Positions 54,443 to 64,000 are shown, numbered from the stretch's first letter. The stretch is DNA of 64,000 nt from Pseudomonas sp. SDI (GCF_003105155.1 NZ_QETK01000019.1:39475-103474), one strand, 5' to 3'. Numbers and translations are program-made. Notes: a model not told the origin generated them from the letters alone.

Positions 54443-56092
54443 ATGGCATCAGCCGATCATTCCTACGACTACGTCATCGTTGGCGCCGGCCCTGCTGGCT
54501 GTCTGCTCGCCAACCGACTTTCCGTCGATCCGGGCTGTCGGGTGTTGCTGCTCGAAGCTGGCGGTCGCGACAACTATCCGTGGATTCACATTCCCGTCGG
54601 CTACCTCTACTGCATCGGTAACCCGCGTACCGACTGGTGCTTCAAGACCGAAGCGCAACCGGGCCTGAACGGCCGCAGCCTCGGCTACCCACGCGGCAAG
54701 GTGCTCGGTGGCTGTTCCTCGATCAACGGCATGATCTACATGCGCGGCCAGGCCAGCGACTACGATCGCTGGGCTGCCGAAGGCAATCCCGGCTGGGCCT
54801 GGAACGACGTGCTGCCGCTGTTCAAGGCCAGCGAACTGCACCATGCCGGCAACAGCGAGCTGCACGGTGCCGAGGGCGAATGGCGGGTTGAACAGCAGCG
54901 CTATTCCTGGGCCATTCTCGACGCCTTCCGTGAAGCTGCCGCACAACGCGGTATCGACACGGTGGACGACTTCAACGGTGGCAACAACGAAGGCTGTGGA
55001 TACTTTCAGGTCAATCAGCGCTCCGGCGTGCGCTGGAATGCCTCCAAGGCGTTTCTGCGTCCTGCCCTGAAACGGCCGAACCTTACGGTGTTGACCGAAG
55101 TCGAGGTCGACCGGGTGGTGCTCGACGAAGGCCGCGCCAAGGCGCTGCTGGCGCGCTGGCAGGGCGTCGAGCAGCAGTTCGCCGCACGCCGCGAAATTAT
55201 TCTGTGTGCGGGCGCCATCGGCTCGCCGAGCATCCTCCAGCGCTCCGGGATCGGCCCGCGGCCGTTGCTGGAACGGCTGGGCATCGGCGTGAAACACGAG
55301 CTGCCGGGTGTCGGTGGCAACCTGCAGGACCACCTGCAACTGCGGCTGATCTACCAGGTGAGCAACGTTCGTACGCTCAATCAGGTCGCCAACAGCATGG
55401 TCGGCAAACTCGGCATGGGCCTGCGTTACCTGTACGACCGCAGCGGGCCGTTGGCCATGGCGCCGAGCCAGCTGGGTGCGTTTGTCCGTTCCGCTCCGGA
55501 ACAGGCCACGCCGAACCTCCAGTACCATGTCCAACCGCTCTCGCTCGATCGCTTCGGCGAGCCGCTGCATCGTTTCCCGGCGTTCACGGCCTCGGTGTGC
55601 AACCTACGCCCGGCCAGCCGCGGGCGGGTGGATATTCGCTCGGCCAAGCCGACCGATGCACCGCTGATCGACCCCAATTACCTCAGCGACGCAGCCGACT
55701 TGCAGGTTGCAGCCCAGGCTATCCGCCTGACCCGGCAGATCGTTCAGTCCCCTGCCCTGGCGCCGTTCGCTCCGCGCGAATACCTGCCGGGTGCTGCCCT
55801 GCACACCGAAGCAGATCTGCAGCGCGCCGCTGGCGAGATCGGCACCACCATCTTCCACCCGGTTGGTACCTGCCGTATGGGCAACGGAGCGCTGGACGTG
55901 GTCGACGCCCAACTGCGCGTGCATGGTGTAGTGGGGTTGCGGGTGGCGGATGCCTCGATCATGCCGCACATCGTTTCCGGCAATACCTGTTCACCCACGG
56001 TGATGATCGCCGAGAAGGCCGCGCAGTTGATCCTGCAAGGGCCGGCGGCGGCCAGCAACGGTAATGGCAAAGCAGCGATAGCGACGCCCTGA
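54443..56092 (+). CDS. GMC-family oxidoreductase (choline dehydrogenase-like)
   Basis: A 549-residue FAD enzyme. The ATG at 54443 (MASADHSYDYVIVGAGPAGC) has GAGG six bases upstream. A GTG at 54362 is in frame but would add an unconserved leader. The FAD motif GAGPAGC, the GMC signature GKVLGGCSSINGMIYMRGQ, and the C-terminal HPVGTCRMG (catalytic His) with MPHIVSGNTCSPTVMIAEKA are visible. The substrate is an alcohol of unknown type. True BetA partners (betB, betI) are absent, so choline is not assured. Followed by an MFS transporter. Confidence 0.88.
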   Translation: MASADHSYDYVIVGAGPAGCLLANRLSVDPGCRVLLLEAGGRDNYPWIHIPVGYLYCIGNPRTDWCFKTEAQPGLNGRSLGYPRGKVLGGCSSINGMIYMRGQASDYDRWAAEGNPGWAWNDVLPLFKASELHHAGNSELHGAEGEWRVEQQRYSWAILDAFREAAAQRGIDTVDDFNGGNNEGCGYFQVNQRSGVRWNASKAFLRPALKRPNLTVLTEVEVDRVVLDEGRAKALLARWQGVEQQFAARREIILCAGAIGSPSILQRSGIGPRPLLERLGIGVKHELPGVGGNLQDHLQLRLIYQVSNVRTLNQVANSMVGKLGMGLRYLYDRSGPLAMAPSQLGAFVRSAPEQATPNLQYHVQPLSLDRFGEPLHRFPAFTASVCNLRPASRGRVDIRSAKPTDAPLIDPNYLSDAADLQVAAQAIRLTRQIVQSPALAPFAPREYLPGAALHTEADLQRAAGEIGTTIFHPVGTCRMGNGALDVVDAQLRVHGVVGLRVADASIMPHIVSGNTCSPTVMIAEKAAQLILQGPAAASNGNGKAAIATP

Positions 56093-56202
56093 GCCTGGCC
56101 GGGGTGGCGTGGCAACAGTGACAGTGGCAGCAGTCGGCCGCTGTCGACAGTGGAACAACAACAATAATCACTGTGCCCGCACGGGCCGAGAGGACAGCAA
56201 CG

Positions 56203-57822
56203 ATGGCAGAGACTCTTCAACAGCAGGGCGCTGCCCCGGTGGTCAACAGCCGCCGGGAAGAACGCAAGATCATTTTCGCGTCATCCCTCGGGACGGTTTT
56301 CGAGTGGTATGACTTTTTTCTCTATGGGGCGCTGGCGGCTGTTATCAGCAAGCAGTTCTTCGCCGGGGTCAACGACACCACGGCGTTCATTTTCGCGCTG
56401 ATGGCGTTTGCCGCCGGATTCCTGGTGCGGCCGTTCGGGGCCTTGGTGTTCGGCCGGCTCGGCGACATGATTGGGCGCAAATACACCTTCCTGGTCACCA
56501 TCGTGCTGATGGGCCTGTCGACGTTTGCCGTCGGCTTGCTGCCCACCTACGCCAGCATCGGCATCGCTGCACCAATCATCCTGGTGGTGTTGCGCATGCT
56601 CCAGGGGCTGGCGCTGGGCGGTGAATACGGTGGCGCTGCCACCTACGTGGCCGAGCACGCCCCGCCGGGCAAGCGGGGCTTCCACACCGGCTTCATCCAG
56701 TCCACCGCCACCCTCGGCTTGTTGCTGTCGCTGCTGGTGGTACTGGGCAGCCGCTACATCAGTGGCGACCAGTTCGAAGTCTGGGGCTGGCGCCTGCCGT
56801 TCCTGTTGTCGATCGTGCTGCTGGCGATTTCCACCTGGATTCGCATGAGCATGCACGAGTCGCCGGCCTTCGTGAAAATGAAGGCCCAGGGCAAGGCGAG
56901 CAAGGCGCCGATCCGCGAGTCGTTCGGTTCCTGGGCGAACCTCAAGGTGGTGCTGACGGCGTTGTTCAGTATCAACGCCGGGCAGGCGGTGACGTTCTAC
57001 ACCGCGCAGTTCTATGTCCTGTTCTTCATGACCCAGATGCTCAAGATGGACCCGGCCCAGGCCAACACCCTGCTGATCATCAGTGTGGTGATCGGTGCGC
57101 CGTTCTTCGTGTTCTTCGGCTGGCTGTCGGACCGGGTTGGGCGCAAGCCGATCCTGATGCTCGGCCTGTTGCTGGCCACCGTGCTGTACTTCCCGCTGTT
57201 CAAGGCGCTGAGCCATTACGCCAACCCGCAGATCGATGCCGCCAGCCGCCAGGCACCAATCGTGGTGATTGCCGATCCGCAGGGGTGCACCTTCCAGTTC
57301 GACCCGGTCGGCAAGGCGCGTTTCGACAGCCCGTGTGACAAGGTCAAAACCTTCCTGGTGAAACAGGGCCTGCCGTACAGCTCGGCCAGTGCTACTGGCG
57401 GTGAAGTGGTGGTGAGCATTGGCGAGCAGCGGATCAATGGCTTCGACGAAGCGGCCATGCGGGCGGCCATCGAGCAAGCCGGCTACCCGGCCAAGGCCGA
57501 CCCTTCCAGCGTCAACCAGCCGATGGTGGTGTTGCTGATCGTGGCGATGATCCTGATTGCGACCATGACCTACGGCCCGCTGGCGGCGGTGATGGTCGAA
57601 CTGTTCCCGACGCGCATCCGCTACACCTCGATGTCGCTGCCGTATCACATTGGTAATGGCTGGTTCGGTGGCTTCCTGCCCACCGTATCGTTCGCGCTGG
57701 TGGTGTACACCGGGGATATCTTCTACGGCCTCTGGTACCCGGTGCTGATTACCGGGGTGAGCCTGGTGGTGGGGCTGTTCTGTTTGAAAGAGACGCGGGA
57801 TGTGGATATCGACAAGGTTTGA
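56203..57822 (+). CDS. MFS transporter, metabolite:H+ symporter type
   Basis: A 539-residue transporter. The ATG at 56203 follows GAGAGG. Signatures include FASSLGTVFEWYDFFLYG, GALVFGRLGDMIGRKYTFLV and QGLALGGEYGGAATYVAEHA of the MHS/ProP-ShiA group. Compared with a ~430-residue member it has an extra polar segment at about residues 335-435, carrying two cysteines (QGCTFQF, SPCDKV), between membrane helices. It probably imports the substrate of the GMC enzyme, 110 bp upstream; that pairing is inference. Confidence 0.88.
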   Translation: MAETLQQQGAAPVVNSRREERKIIFASSLGTVFEWYDFFLYGALAAVISKQFFAGVNDTTAFIFALMAFAAGFLVRPFGALVFGRLGDMIGRKYTFLVTIVLMGLSTFAVGLLPTYASIGIAAPIILVVLRMLQGLALGGEYGGAATYVAEHAPPGKRGFHTGFIQSTATLGLLLSLLVVLGSRYISGDQFEVWGWRLPFLLSIVLLAISTWIRMSMHESPAFVKMKAQGKASKAPIRESFGSWANLKVVLTALFSINAGQAVTFYTAQFYVLFFMTQMLKMDPAQANTLLIISVVIGAPFFVFFGWLSDRVGRKPILMLGLLLATVLYFPLFKALSHYANPQIDAASRQAPIVVIADPQGCTFQFDPVGKARFDSPCDKVKTFLVKQGLPYSSASATGGEVVVSIGEQRINGFDEAAMRAAIEQAGYPAKADPSSVNQPMVVLLIVAMILIATMTYGPLAAVMVELFPTRIRYTSMSLPYHIGNGWFGGFLPTVSFALVVYTGDIFYGLWYPVLITGVSLVVGLFCLKETRDVDIDKV

Positions 57823-57829
57823 AGGTCTA

Positions 57830-57845
57830 TCGCGGGACGAGGCTT
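57830..57845. repeat. Degenerate REP fragment
   Basis: ATCGCGGGACGAGGCT resembles the first half of the element at 63959-63985, after which the match is lost. Confidence 0.4.
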
Positions 57846-57857
57846 CTCAAAGCACAA

Positions 57858-57887
57858 AAAAACCGGCGTAAAAGCCGGTTTTTTTAT
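57858..57887 (+). terminator. Terminator after the MFS gene
   Basis: AAAAACCGGC (57858-57867) pairs with GCCGGTTTTT (57874-57883), followed by TTTATT. Confidence 0.92.
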
Positions 57888-58015
57888 TCCGCGAAAAAAC
57901 TTATGCACGATTTGCCGTTGCCAGTCATACACAGAAATAAGTAGCTAAATTAATAACTTAGAGAATTATTTCCTGAGAAATCCAAATACTGTACACAAGT
58001 TATCCACAGAACGGC

Positions 58016-58786
58016 TCAGGCCGCTGGCTGCGATTCGCTCGGCGTTTGTGCCGGTAACGAACCCAGGGCGCGCTGGGTCTGTTCGTTCCACGCGGCAGCG
58101 CGGTCGTTCAGCTCGGCGATTGCCCGTGGGCCAGTGCCTTCGGCGTACATCGGCGCACCGATTACCACCTCGATGGTGCCGGCGCGCTTGCCCCAGCCTT
58201 CCTTCGGCCAGTACTTGCCGGCGTTGTGCGCAATCGGCAGCACCGGCAGTTCGGCGTTCACCGCCAGCGCGGTACCGCCACGGGAGAACTTGCCGACCTT
58301 ACCGAACGGGACGCGGGTGCCTTCCGGGAAGATCAGTACCCAGACGCCGTCCTTGAGCAGACGGTCGCCCTTGGCCGCCACCTGTTTGAGCGCGGCCTTG
58401 GGGTTGTCGCGATCAATCGCGATCGGCCGCAGCATGGCCATGGCCCAGCCGAAAAACGGCACGTAGAGCAACTCGCGCTTGAGCACCTGGCTCAAGGGCT
58501 GGAAATAGGCAGACAGGAAAAAGGTTTCCCAGGTGCTTTGATGGTTGGACAGGATCACACAGGGCTGTTTGGGAATATTCTCTGCCCCGGTCACCTTGAC
58601 CTTGATGTTGAGGAACACGCGCACCAGCACCAGTGCGAAACGGCACCAGTAGACGTTGATGAAGCGGTAACGCGCGCGGAACGACAAAAACGGCGCAATG
58701 AAAAAGCTCAGGGAACACCAGAGCAACGCGCTGGTACCCAGCAGCAGGTAAAAAAGAAAGATTCTGATCGCCTGCAGGATCGACAT
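58016..58786 (-). CDS. plsC: 1-acyl-sn-glycerol-3-phosphate acyltransferase (PlsC-like)
   Basis: A 256-residue inner-membrane acyltransferase making phosphatidic acid from lysophosphatidic acid. The N-terminal membrane helix is IRIFLFYLLLGTSALLWCSL. NHQSTWE is the catalytic HX4-acidic motif (Glu in place of Asp) and VLIFPEGTR is motif III. The ATG at 58786 (MSILQAIRIF) is chosen because the upstream extension overlaps gmhB. Pseudomonas has several plsC paralogues, so the symbol denotes family. Confidence 0.9.
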   Translation of the reverse strand: MSILQAIRIFLFYLLLGTSALLWCSLSFFIAPFLSFRARYRFINVYWCRFALVLVRVFLNIKVKVTGAENIPKQPCVILSNHQSTWETFFLSAYFQPLSQVLKRELLYVPFFGWAMAMLRPIAIDRDNPKAALKQVAAKGDRLLKDGVWVLIFPEGTRVPFGKVGKFSRGGTALAVNAELPVLPIAHNAGKYWPKEGWGKRAGTIEVVIGAPMYAEGTGPRAIAELNDRAAAWNEQTQRALGSLPAQTPSESQPAA

Positions 58787-58841
58787 AGCGGCATGTACCG
58801 TTGCGGGCTCGCCCGCCTTTAACAGGGCACCTGGAGAGTCT

Positions 58842-59387
58842 TCAGGCGTCCTGATGATTGTGGATAAGTGCCCTGGCGACTGCCGCCAGGTCCTCGAATA
58901 CCAGGGTGCCGTCCGGCACACCCTTGCCCAAGGTCGTTTGCCCCTTGCCGGTTTTTACCAGAACGGGTTGTGCATCGACGGCCTTGGCGGCTTCCAGGTC
59001 ACCCTTGCTGTCACCGACGAACCAGATACCGGCCAGATCGACCGCATAATGTTCGGCGATGCTACGCAACATGCCCGGCTTTGGCTTGCGGCAGGTGCAG
59101 CCCTCGTCCGGGCCGTGCGGGCAGTAAATCACCAAGCCGACTTCGCCGCCCCGCTCGGCGACCAGCGCGCGCAGGCGCGCGTGCATGGCCTCAAGGGTTT
59201 CCAGCGGGTAATAGCCGCGGGCAATGCCGGACTGGTTAGTGGCTACGGCCACCGTCCAGCCGGCTTTGCTCAACTGCGCGATGGCCTCGATCGAGCCCGG
59301 AATCGGGATCCACTCGTCCAGCGACTTGATGTAGGCGTCGGAGTCCTGGTTGATCACCCCGTCCCGATCGAGAATCAGCAGTTTCAA
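58842..59387 (-). CDS. gmhB: D-glycero-beta-D-manno-heptose-1,7-bisphosphate 7-phosphatase
   Basis: A 181-residue HAD phosphatase in the heptose pathway of LPS core. The nucleophile and acid Asp are in LDRDGVIN (residues 6-13), ATNQSG is motif II, the zinc-binding cysteines are in CPHGPDEGCTCRKPKPGM, and FVGDSKGDLEAA is motif IV. It sits 3 bp after glyS and 55 bp before the plsC-like gene, so glyQ-glyS-gmhB-plsC probably form one unit. Confidence 0.94.
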   Translation of the reverse strand: MKLLILDRDGVINQDSDAYIKSLDEWIPIPGSIEAIAQLSKAGWTVAVATNQSGIARGYYPLETLEAMHARLRALVAERGGEVGLVIYCPHGPDEGCTCRKPKPGMLRSIAEHYAVDLAGIWFVGDSKGDLEAAKAVDAQPVLVKTGKGQTTLGKGVPDGTLVFEDLAAVARALIHNHQDA

Positions 59388-59390
59388 GGC

Positions 59391-61445
59391 TTACCCCAGC
59401 AGCGAGATGTCGGCCACACCCAGGAACAGACCGCGCAGGCGGCTGAGCAGGGCATAGCGGTTAGCCCGCACGTTGGCGTCTTCGGCATTGACCATCACCG
59501 CCTCGAAGAAGGCGTCCACCGGCTCGCGCAGGGCCGCCAGGCGGGCCAGCGACTCGCTGTACTGACGCGCTGCCGCCATCGGTTGCACGGCCTGGTCGGC
59601 CTGCTGGATGGCCGAGTACAGGGAGAACTCGTTGGCATTGTCGAAGTACTTCGGCTCGACGTTGCTCGCGATCGCGCCCTCGGCCTTGCTCAGCAGGTTC
59701 GAGACACGCTTGTTCACTGCAGCCAGGGCGGCGGCTTCGGGCAACTGGCGGAACGCCTGGACGGCCTGCACGCGCTGGTCGAAGTCCAGCGCCGAACCCG
59801 GCTGCAGGGCACGTACCGAGAGGTAGGTGGCAACGTCGATACCTTCGTCTTCATAACGCGCACGCAGGCGGTCGAAGACGAATTCCAGCACCTGCTCGGC
59901 CAGGCCGGCGGCTTTGACCTTGGCGCCGAACTGGGCGACGGCGAATTCCACCGCTTCGTTCAGGTTCAGGTCCAGCTGCTTCTCGATCAGGATACGCAGC
60001 ACGCCCAGTGCGGCACGGCGCAGGGCATACGGGTCCTTGCTGCCGGTGGGCAGCATGCCGATGCCGAAGATGCCGACCAGGGTGTCGAGCTTGTCGGCGA
60101 TGGCCACGGCCGCCCCGGTCAGGGTCGACGGCAGCTCGGCGCCAGCACCGCGCGGCATGTACTGCTCGTTCAGGGCCAGGGCGACGTCTTGTGGCTCACC
60201 GTCGTTCAGCGCGTAGTAGTAACCGGCAACGCCCTGCATTTCCGGGAACTCGCCGACCATCTCGGTGGCCAGGTCGCACTTGGACAGGATGCCGGCACGA
60301 GCGGCGCGCTGGGCGTCGCCGCCGATGCGCTGGGCGATGAACGCGGCCAGTTTGGCAACCCGCTCGGCCTTGTCGTAGACGCTGCCCAACTGAGCCTGGA
60401 AGACCACGTTTTTCAGGCGCTCGTTGAAGCTTTCCAGCGGCTGTTTCTTGTCTTGCTTGAAGAAGAACTCGGCGTCGGTCAGGCGTGGGCGCACGACCTT
60501 CTCGTTACCTTCGACGATCTGCTTCGGATCGCGGCTTTCCACGTTGGCCACGGTAATGAAGCGCGGCAGCAGCTTGCCGTCGACGTCCAGCAGGCAGAAG
60601 TACTTCTGGTTGTCCTGCATGGTGGTGATCAGGGCTTCCTGCGGCACGTCGAGGAACCGCTCCTCGAACGAGCAGACCAGCGGCACCGGCCATTCAACCA
60701 GGGCGGTCACTTCGTCGAGCAGCGCCGGCGGCACGATAGCGCTGCCTTCCTGCTGCATCGCCAGTTCGGCGGTGCGTTTGCTGATCAGTTCGCGACGCTC
60801 GGCGAAGTCGGCCAGCACGTAGGCCTTGCGCAGGTCTTCCTGGTAGTTGGCCGGGGCGCTGATCAGCACGTCTTCCGGGTGGTGGAAGCGGTGACCGCGC
60901 GAATGCCGGCCGGCTTTCTGGGCGAGGATGGTGCAATCGACCACGGTGTCGCCCAGCAGCATTACCAGCCATTGGGTGGGTCGCACGAATTCTTCTTTGC
61001 GTGCACCCCACCGCATGCGTTTCGGGATCGGCAGGTCGTTCAGCGAGTCTTCGACGATGGTCGGCAGCAGGCTGGCGGTGGCTTTGCCCGGAATGTGCTG
61101 CGAGAAGCGCAGCTTCGGCCCGCTCTGGTCGATTTCGGCCAGCTCGACGCCGCACTTCTTGGCGAAGCCCAGGGCGGCCTGGGTCGGGTTGCCTTCGGCG
61201 TCGAAGGCGGCCTGACGCGGTGGGCCGTCGACGTTGATGCTGCGGTCCGGCTGCTGGGTGTCGAGCTGACGAATCAGCACGGCCAGGCGACGCGGGGCGG
61301 CATAGACCTGTTTGGCGGTGTAGTTCAGGCCGGCGGCCTGCAGGCCTTTTTCTATGCCGGCGAGGAAGGCATCGCCCAGGCTGCTCAGGGCTTTTGGCGG
61401 CAGTTCTTCGGTGCCCAGTTCAACCAGAAAATCTTGAGCACTCAT
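59391..61445 (-). CDS. glyS: Glycyl-tRNA synthetase beta subunit
   Basis: A 684-residue subunit of the alpha2beta2 enzyme that charges tRNA-Gly. N-terminal [40 protein letters not shown], and the DALR-type anticodon-binding C-terminus ([20 protein letters not shown]) are family-typical. Its start overlaps the glyQ stop by 4 bp. Confidence 0.97.
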   Translation of the reverse strand: MSAQDFLVELGTEELPPKALSSLGDAFLAGIEKGLQAAGLNYTAKQVYAAPRRLAVLIRQLDTQQPDRSINVDGPPRQAAFDAEGNPTQAALGFAKKCGVELAEIDQSGPKLRFSQHIPGKATASLLPTIVEDSLNDLPIPKRMRWGARKEEFVRPTQWLVMLLGDTVVDCTILAQKAGRHSRGHRFHHPEDVLISAPANYQEDLRKAYVLADFAERRELISKRTAELAMQQEGSAIVPPALLDEVTALVEWPVPLVCSFEERFLDVPQEALITTMQDNQKYFCLLDVDGKLLPRFITVANVESRDPKQIVEGNEKVVRPRLTDAEFFFKQDKKQPLESFNERLKNVVFQAQLGSVYDKAERVAKLAAFIAQRIGGDAQRAARAGILSKCDLATEMVGEFPEMQGVAGYYYALNDGEPQDVALALNEQYMPRGAGAELPSTLTGAAVAIADKLDTLVGIFGIGMLPTGSKDPYALRRAALGVLRILIEKQLDLNLNEAVEFAVAQFGAKVKAAGLAEQVLEFVFDRLRARYEDEGIDVATYLSVRALQPGSALDFDQRVQAVQAFRQLPEAAALAAVNKRVSNLLSKAEGAIASNVEPKYFDNANEFSLYSAIQQADQAVQPMAAARQYSESLARLAALREPVDAFFEAVMVNAEDANVRANRYALLSRLRGLFLGVADISLLG

Positions 61446-62389
61446 TGTGCAGCCTCCAGCTTGGCCAATGCTTCATCACGCAATTCAGGGGACGCCATCG
61501 GGAAGCCCAGCTTGGCGCGGGCTTGCAGGTAGCTTTGCGCCACGGCCCGGGCCAGGGTCCGTACACGCAGGATGTAACGCTGGCGCTCGGTCACCGAGAT
61601 GGCGCGGCGGGCGTCGAGCAGGTTGAAGGTGTGCGAGGCCTTGAGGACCATTTCGTAGGTCGGCAGCGGCAGTTCCAGCTCGATCAGGCGGTTCGCTTCG
61701 CTTTCGTAGAAGTCGAACAGTTCGAACAGCTTCTCGACGTTGGCGTGTTCGAAGTTGTAGGTCGACTGCTCCACTTCGTTCTGGTGGAACACGTCGCCGT
61801 AGGTCACCTTGCCGAACGGGCCATCGGTCCAGACCAGGTCGTAGACCGAGTCGACGCCTTGCAGGTACATGGCCAGGCGCTCCAGGCCATAGGTGATTTC
61901 ACCGGTCACCGGCATGCACTCGATGCCGCCCACTTGCTGGAAGTAGGTGAACTGGGTGACTTCCATGCCATTGAGCCAGATTTCCCAGCCCAGGCCCCAG
62001 GCGCCGAGTGTCGGCGATTCCCAGTTGTCTTCGACGAAACGGATGTCGTGTACCAGCGGGTCGAGGCCGATGGCCTTCAGCGAGCCCAGGTACAGCTCCT
62101 GGAAGTTCGCCGGGTTCGGCTTGAGCACCACCTGGAACTGGTAGTAGTGCTGCAGGCGGTTCGGGTTTTCGCCATAGCGACCGTCGGCCGGGCGACGGCT
62201 CGGCTGGACATAGGCGGCGTTCCAGGTTTCCGGGCCGACGGCGCGCAGGAACGTGGCGGTATGGAAAGTGCCGGCGCCTACTTCCATATCGTAGGGCTGA
62301 AGCACCACACAACCTTGCTCGGCCCAGTAGTTCTGCAGGGCGAGGATCAAGTCTTGGAAGGTACGCACGGCTGGCGTAGGCTGGCTCAC
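61442..62389 (-). CDS. glyQ: Glycyl-tRNA synthetase alpha subunit
   Basis: A 315-residue catalytic class II subunit. The GTG at 62389 (read [20 protein letters not shown]) has AGGTG six bases upstream. The GTG at 62398, nine bases earlier, overlaps that ribosome binding site. Motifs include [40 protein letters not shown] and [20 protein letters not shown]. It is divergent from tag. A TATACT -10-like hexamer lies at about 62431-62436 on its strand. Confidence 0.97.
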   Translation of the reverse strand: MSQPTPAVRTFQDLILALQNYWAEQGCVVLQPYDMEVGAGTFHTATFLRAVGPETWNAAYVQPSRRPADGRYGENPNRLQHYYQFQVVLKPNPANFQELYLGSLKAIGLDPLVHDIRFVEDNWESPTLGAWGLGWEIWLNGMEVTQFTYFQQVGGIECMPVTGEITYGLERLAMYLQGVDSVYDLVWTDGPFGKVTYGDVFHQNEVEQSTYNFEHANVEKLFELFDFYESEANRLIELELPLPTYEMVLKASHTFNLLDARRAISVTERQRYILRVRTLARAVAQSYLQARAKLGFPMASPELRDEALAKLEAAQ

Positions 62390-62471
62390 GAAATTCACCT
62401 GTTTCTAGGGCTGCGAATATAAAGAGCGGGAGTATAACCCGATTCGCCACAGCCTCTACCCTTGGAGCCAT

Positions 62472-63023
62472 ATGCCACGCTGCTTTTGGTGTACCGACGA
62501 TCCGTTGTACCAGGCTTATCACGATCAGGAGTGGGGCACGCCGCAGCGCGACCCGGACCAGTTGTTCGAGATGCTGCTGCTCGAAGGCTTCCAGGCCGGG
62601 CTGTCGTGGATCACCGTGCTGAAAAAGCGCCAGCGCTACCGCGAGGTGCTGTTCGGCTTTGAGCCGCAGCGTCTGGCGCAGATGAGCGACGCCGAAATCG
62701 AAGAACGCCTGCTCGACCCGGGCATCATCCGCAACCGCCTCAAGCTCAACGCCGCGCGGCGCAATGCGCGCGCTTGGCTGGTGCTGGAGCAGCCGGGCGA
62801 GTGGCTCTGGTCGTTTGTCGGCGGGCAGCCGAAGATCAACCATTTTACGGCGCGCAGCGAGGTACCGGCGGTTACCGACGAGGCCAAGGCGATGAGCAAG
62901 GCGTTGCAGAAGGCCGGCTTCACCTTTGTCGGGCCGACCATCTGTTATGCCTTCATGCAGGCTACCGGGATGGTCATGGACCACACCACCGACTGTGATC
63001 GATACGCCGCGTTGCTGCGCTGA
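62472..63023 (+). CDS. tag: DNA-3-methyladenine glycosylase I
   Basis: A 183-residue base-excision repair glycosylase removing 3-methyladenine. The start MPRCFWCTDDPLYQAYHDQE carries Cys4 and His17, and the C-terminal MDHTTDCDRY supplies the other His and Cys of the zinc snap seen in E. coli Tag. EMLLLEGFQAGLSWITVLKK is the helix-hairpin-helix region with the substrate-pocket residues. Monocistronic or with the following acyltransferase (39 bp gap). Confidence 0.95.
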   Translation: MPRCFWCTDDPLYQAYHDQEWGTPQRDPDQLFEMLLLEGFQAGLSWITVLKKRQRYREVLFGFEPQRLAQMSDAEIEERLLDPGIIRNRLKLNAARRNARAWLVLEQPGEWLWSFVGGQPKINHFTARSEVPAVTDEAKAMSKALQKAGFTFVGPTICYAFMQATGMVMDHTTDCDRYAALLR

Positions 63024-63062
63024 CGGTTACAATGGCCGGCTTGCAGAAAGAGGAATCAGCCT

Positions 63063-63950
63063 GTGGATAAGTTCAAGGGCGCCTTGATGGTCGGGGCGTT
63101 GCGGTTGTTTGCCAAGCTGCCTTGGGGCGCAGTTCAGCGCGTCGGTTCGGCGATTGGCTGGATCATGTGGAAGCTGCCGAACAGTTCCCGCGAAGTGGTG
63201 CGGATCAACCTGGCCAAGTGTTTCCCGGAGATGGACCCGGTGGCCCGCGAGCAACTGGTGGGGCGCACGCTGATGGATATCGGCAAGTCGTTCACCGAAA
63301 GCGCCTGCGCCTGGATCTGGCCGGCGCAGCGCTCGCTGGAGCTGGTGCGTGAAGTCGAGGGGCTGGAGGTGCTCAAGGACGCACTGGCGTCGGGCAAGGG
63401 CGTGGTCGGCATCACCAGCCACCTGGGCAACTGGGAAGTGCTCAACCACTTCTATTGCAGCCAGTGCAAGCCGATCATTTTCTATCGGCCGCCGAAGTTG
63501 AAGGCGGTCGACGACCTGTTGCGCGAACAGCGCGTGCAGTTGGGCAATCGGGTGGCGGCGTCGACCAAGGAAGGCATCCTGAGCATCATCAAGGAGGTGC
63601 GCAAGGGTGGCCAGGTAGGAATTCCGGCAGACCCGGAGCCGGCGGAATCGGCGGGGATCTTCGTGCCGTTTTTTGCCACCAAGGCACTGACCAGCAAGTT
63701 TGTGCCGAACATGCTGGCCGGTGGCAAGGCAGTGGGGGTGTTCCTGCATGCCTTGCGGCTGCCGGACGGTTCCGGCTTCAAGGTGATCCTGGAAGCGGCG
63801 CCGGAGGCGATGTACAGCGAGGACACCGAAACCTCGGCGGCGGCCATGAGCCAGGTGGTGGAGCGTTATGTGCGGGCCTATCCGAGCCAGTACATGTGGA
63901 GCATGAAACGCTTCAAGAAGCGCCCGCCAGGCGAGGCGCGCTGGTACTGA
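63063..63950 (+). CDS. Lipid A lauroyl/myristoyl acyltransferase (LpxL/HtrB family)
   Basis: A 295-residue inner-membrane enzyme that adds a secondary acyl chain to Kdo2-lipid IVA. It starts with GTG (read MDKFKGALMVGALRLFAKL) after GAGGAATC. The catalytic HX4E motif is SHLGNWEVLNHFY, and FYRPPKLKAVDDLLREQR and GIPADPEPAESAGIFVPFF are family segments. Which acyl chain it uses, LpxL or LpxM type, cannot be told here. Confidence 0.9.
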   Translation: MDKFKGALMVGALRLFAKLPWGAVQRVGSAIGWIMWKLPNSSREVVRINLAKCFPEMDPVAREQLVGRTLMDIGKSFTESACAWIWPAQRSLELVREVEGLEVLKDALASGKGVVGITSHLGNWEVLNHFYCSQCKPIIFYRPPKLKAVDDLLREQRVQLGNRVAASTKEGILSIIKEVRKGGQVGIPADPEPAESAGIFVPFFATKALTSKFVPNMLAGGKAVGVFLHALRLPDGSGFKVILEAAPEAMYSEDTETSAAAMSQVVERYVRAYPSQYMWSMKRFKKRPPGEARWY

Positions 63951-63958
63951 GGGCCTAA

Positions 63959-63985
63959 TCGCGGGACGAGCCCGCTCCCACAAGA
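63959..63985 (-). repeat. P. putida-type REP element
   Basis: ATCGCGGGACGAGCCCGCTC followed by CCACAAG, the inverse of the copy at 8649-8675 and close to the P. putida-group consensus. It lies 9 bp after the acyltransferase stop, and nothing else is visible to the window end. Confidence 0.8.
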
Positions 63986-64000
63986 GCACCGCCGTACACT

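Overview
This window is a gamma-proteobacterial chromosome segment from Pseudomonas, most like the P. putida/P. entomophila group. Gene order around the replication origin (rnpA-rpmH-oriC-dnaA-dnaN-recF-gyrB, preceded by atpIBEFHAGDC, parAB, rsmG, mnmGE, yidC, yidD), GC-rich codon use and P. putida-type REP elements support this. Presence of hcnABC points to a cyanogenic relative (P. entomophila-like) rather than KT2440; the species call is inference from remembered synteny.

Layout. 1-9 kb: the start of a membrane protein, uvrD helicase, a Tim44-like exported protein, a SUKH-type protein, a Kef-type antiporter, an acyl-CoA thioesterase, pdxY and a DUF3301 protein. 8.6-12.9 kb: a zinc-starvation cluster (two COG0523/CobW GTPases, a DUF1826 protein, a small exported protein and folE2) arranged around one Zur-box-like palindrome. 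13-18 kb: a DUF3617 protein, cardiolipin synthase and cyclopropane fatty acid synthase converging with no gap, and dihydrolipoyl dehydrogenase. 17.9-20.9 kb: hydrogen cyanide synthase hcnABC with an ANR-type box and an RsmA-type site in its leader. 21-25.8 kb: a truncated TetR gene, then glmS, glmR and glmU.

25.9-33.1 kb: the complete F1Fo ATP synthase operon with a good sigma-70 promoter and a terminator. 33.1-41.8 kb: chromosome partitioning, tRNA modification and membrane insertion genes down to rnpA and rpmH. 41.8-42.4 kb: oriC with five exact DnaA boxes. A second, similarly built DnaA-box region lies between mnmG and mnmE (37.4-37.9 kb). Genes left of oriC mostly run leftward and those right of it rightward, so they are mostly co-directional with replication. 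parS sites lie in recF, and one near-perfect copy lies about 30 kb away in folE2.

48.8-53.4 kb: a sulfide/persulfide module, with a FisR-like sigma-54 activator divergent from persulfide dioxygenase, sulfide:quinone reductase and a TauE/SafE permease, and phased CTGYCA repeats plus a sigma-54-like promoter between them. 53.4-57.8 kb: a LysR regulator, GMC oxidoreductase and MFS transporter. 58-64 kb: plsC-like acyltransferase, gmhB, glyS, glyQ, tag and a lipid A acyltransferase.

No tRNA, rRNA, CRISPR array, insertion sequence or prophage was recognised. Most of the window is conserved Pseudomonas core. The parts most worth a second look are the paired origin-like regions, the uncharacterised exported protein under the Zur-type box, the distant parS, and the control regions of hcn and the sulfide genes. 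I found no clear wholly new system.
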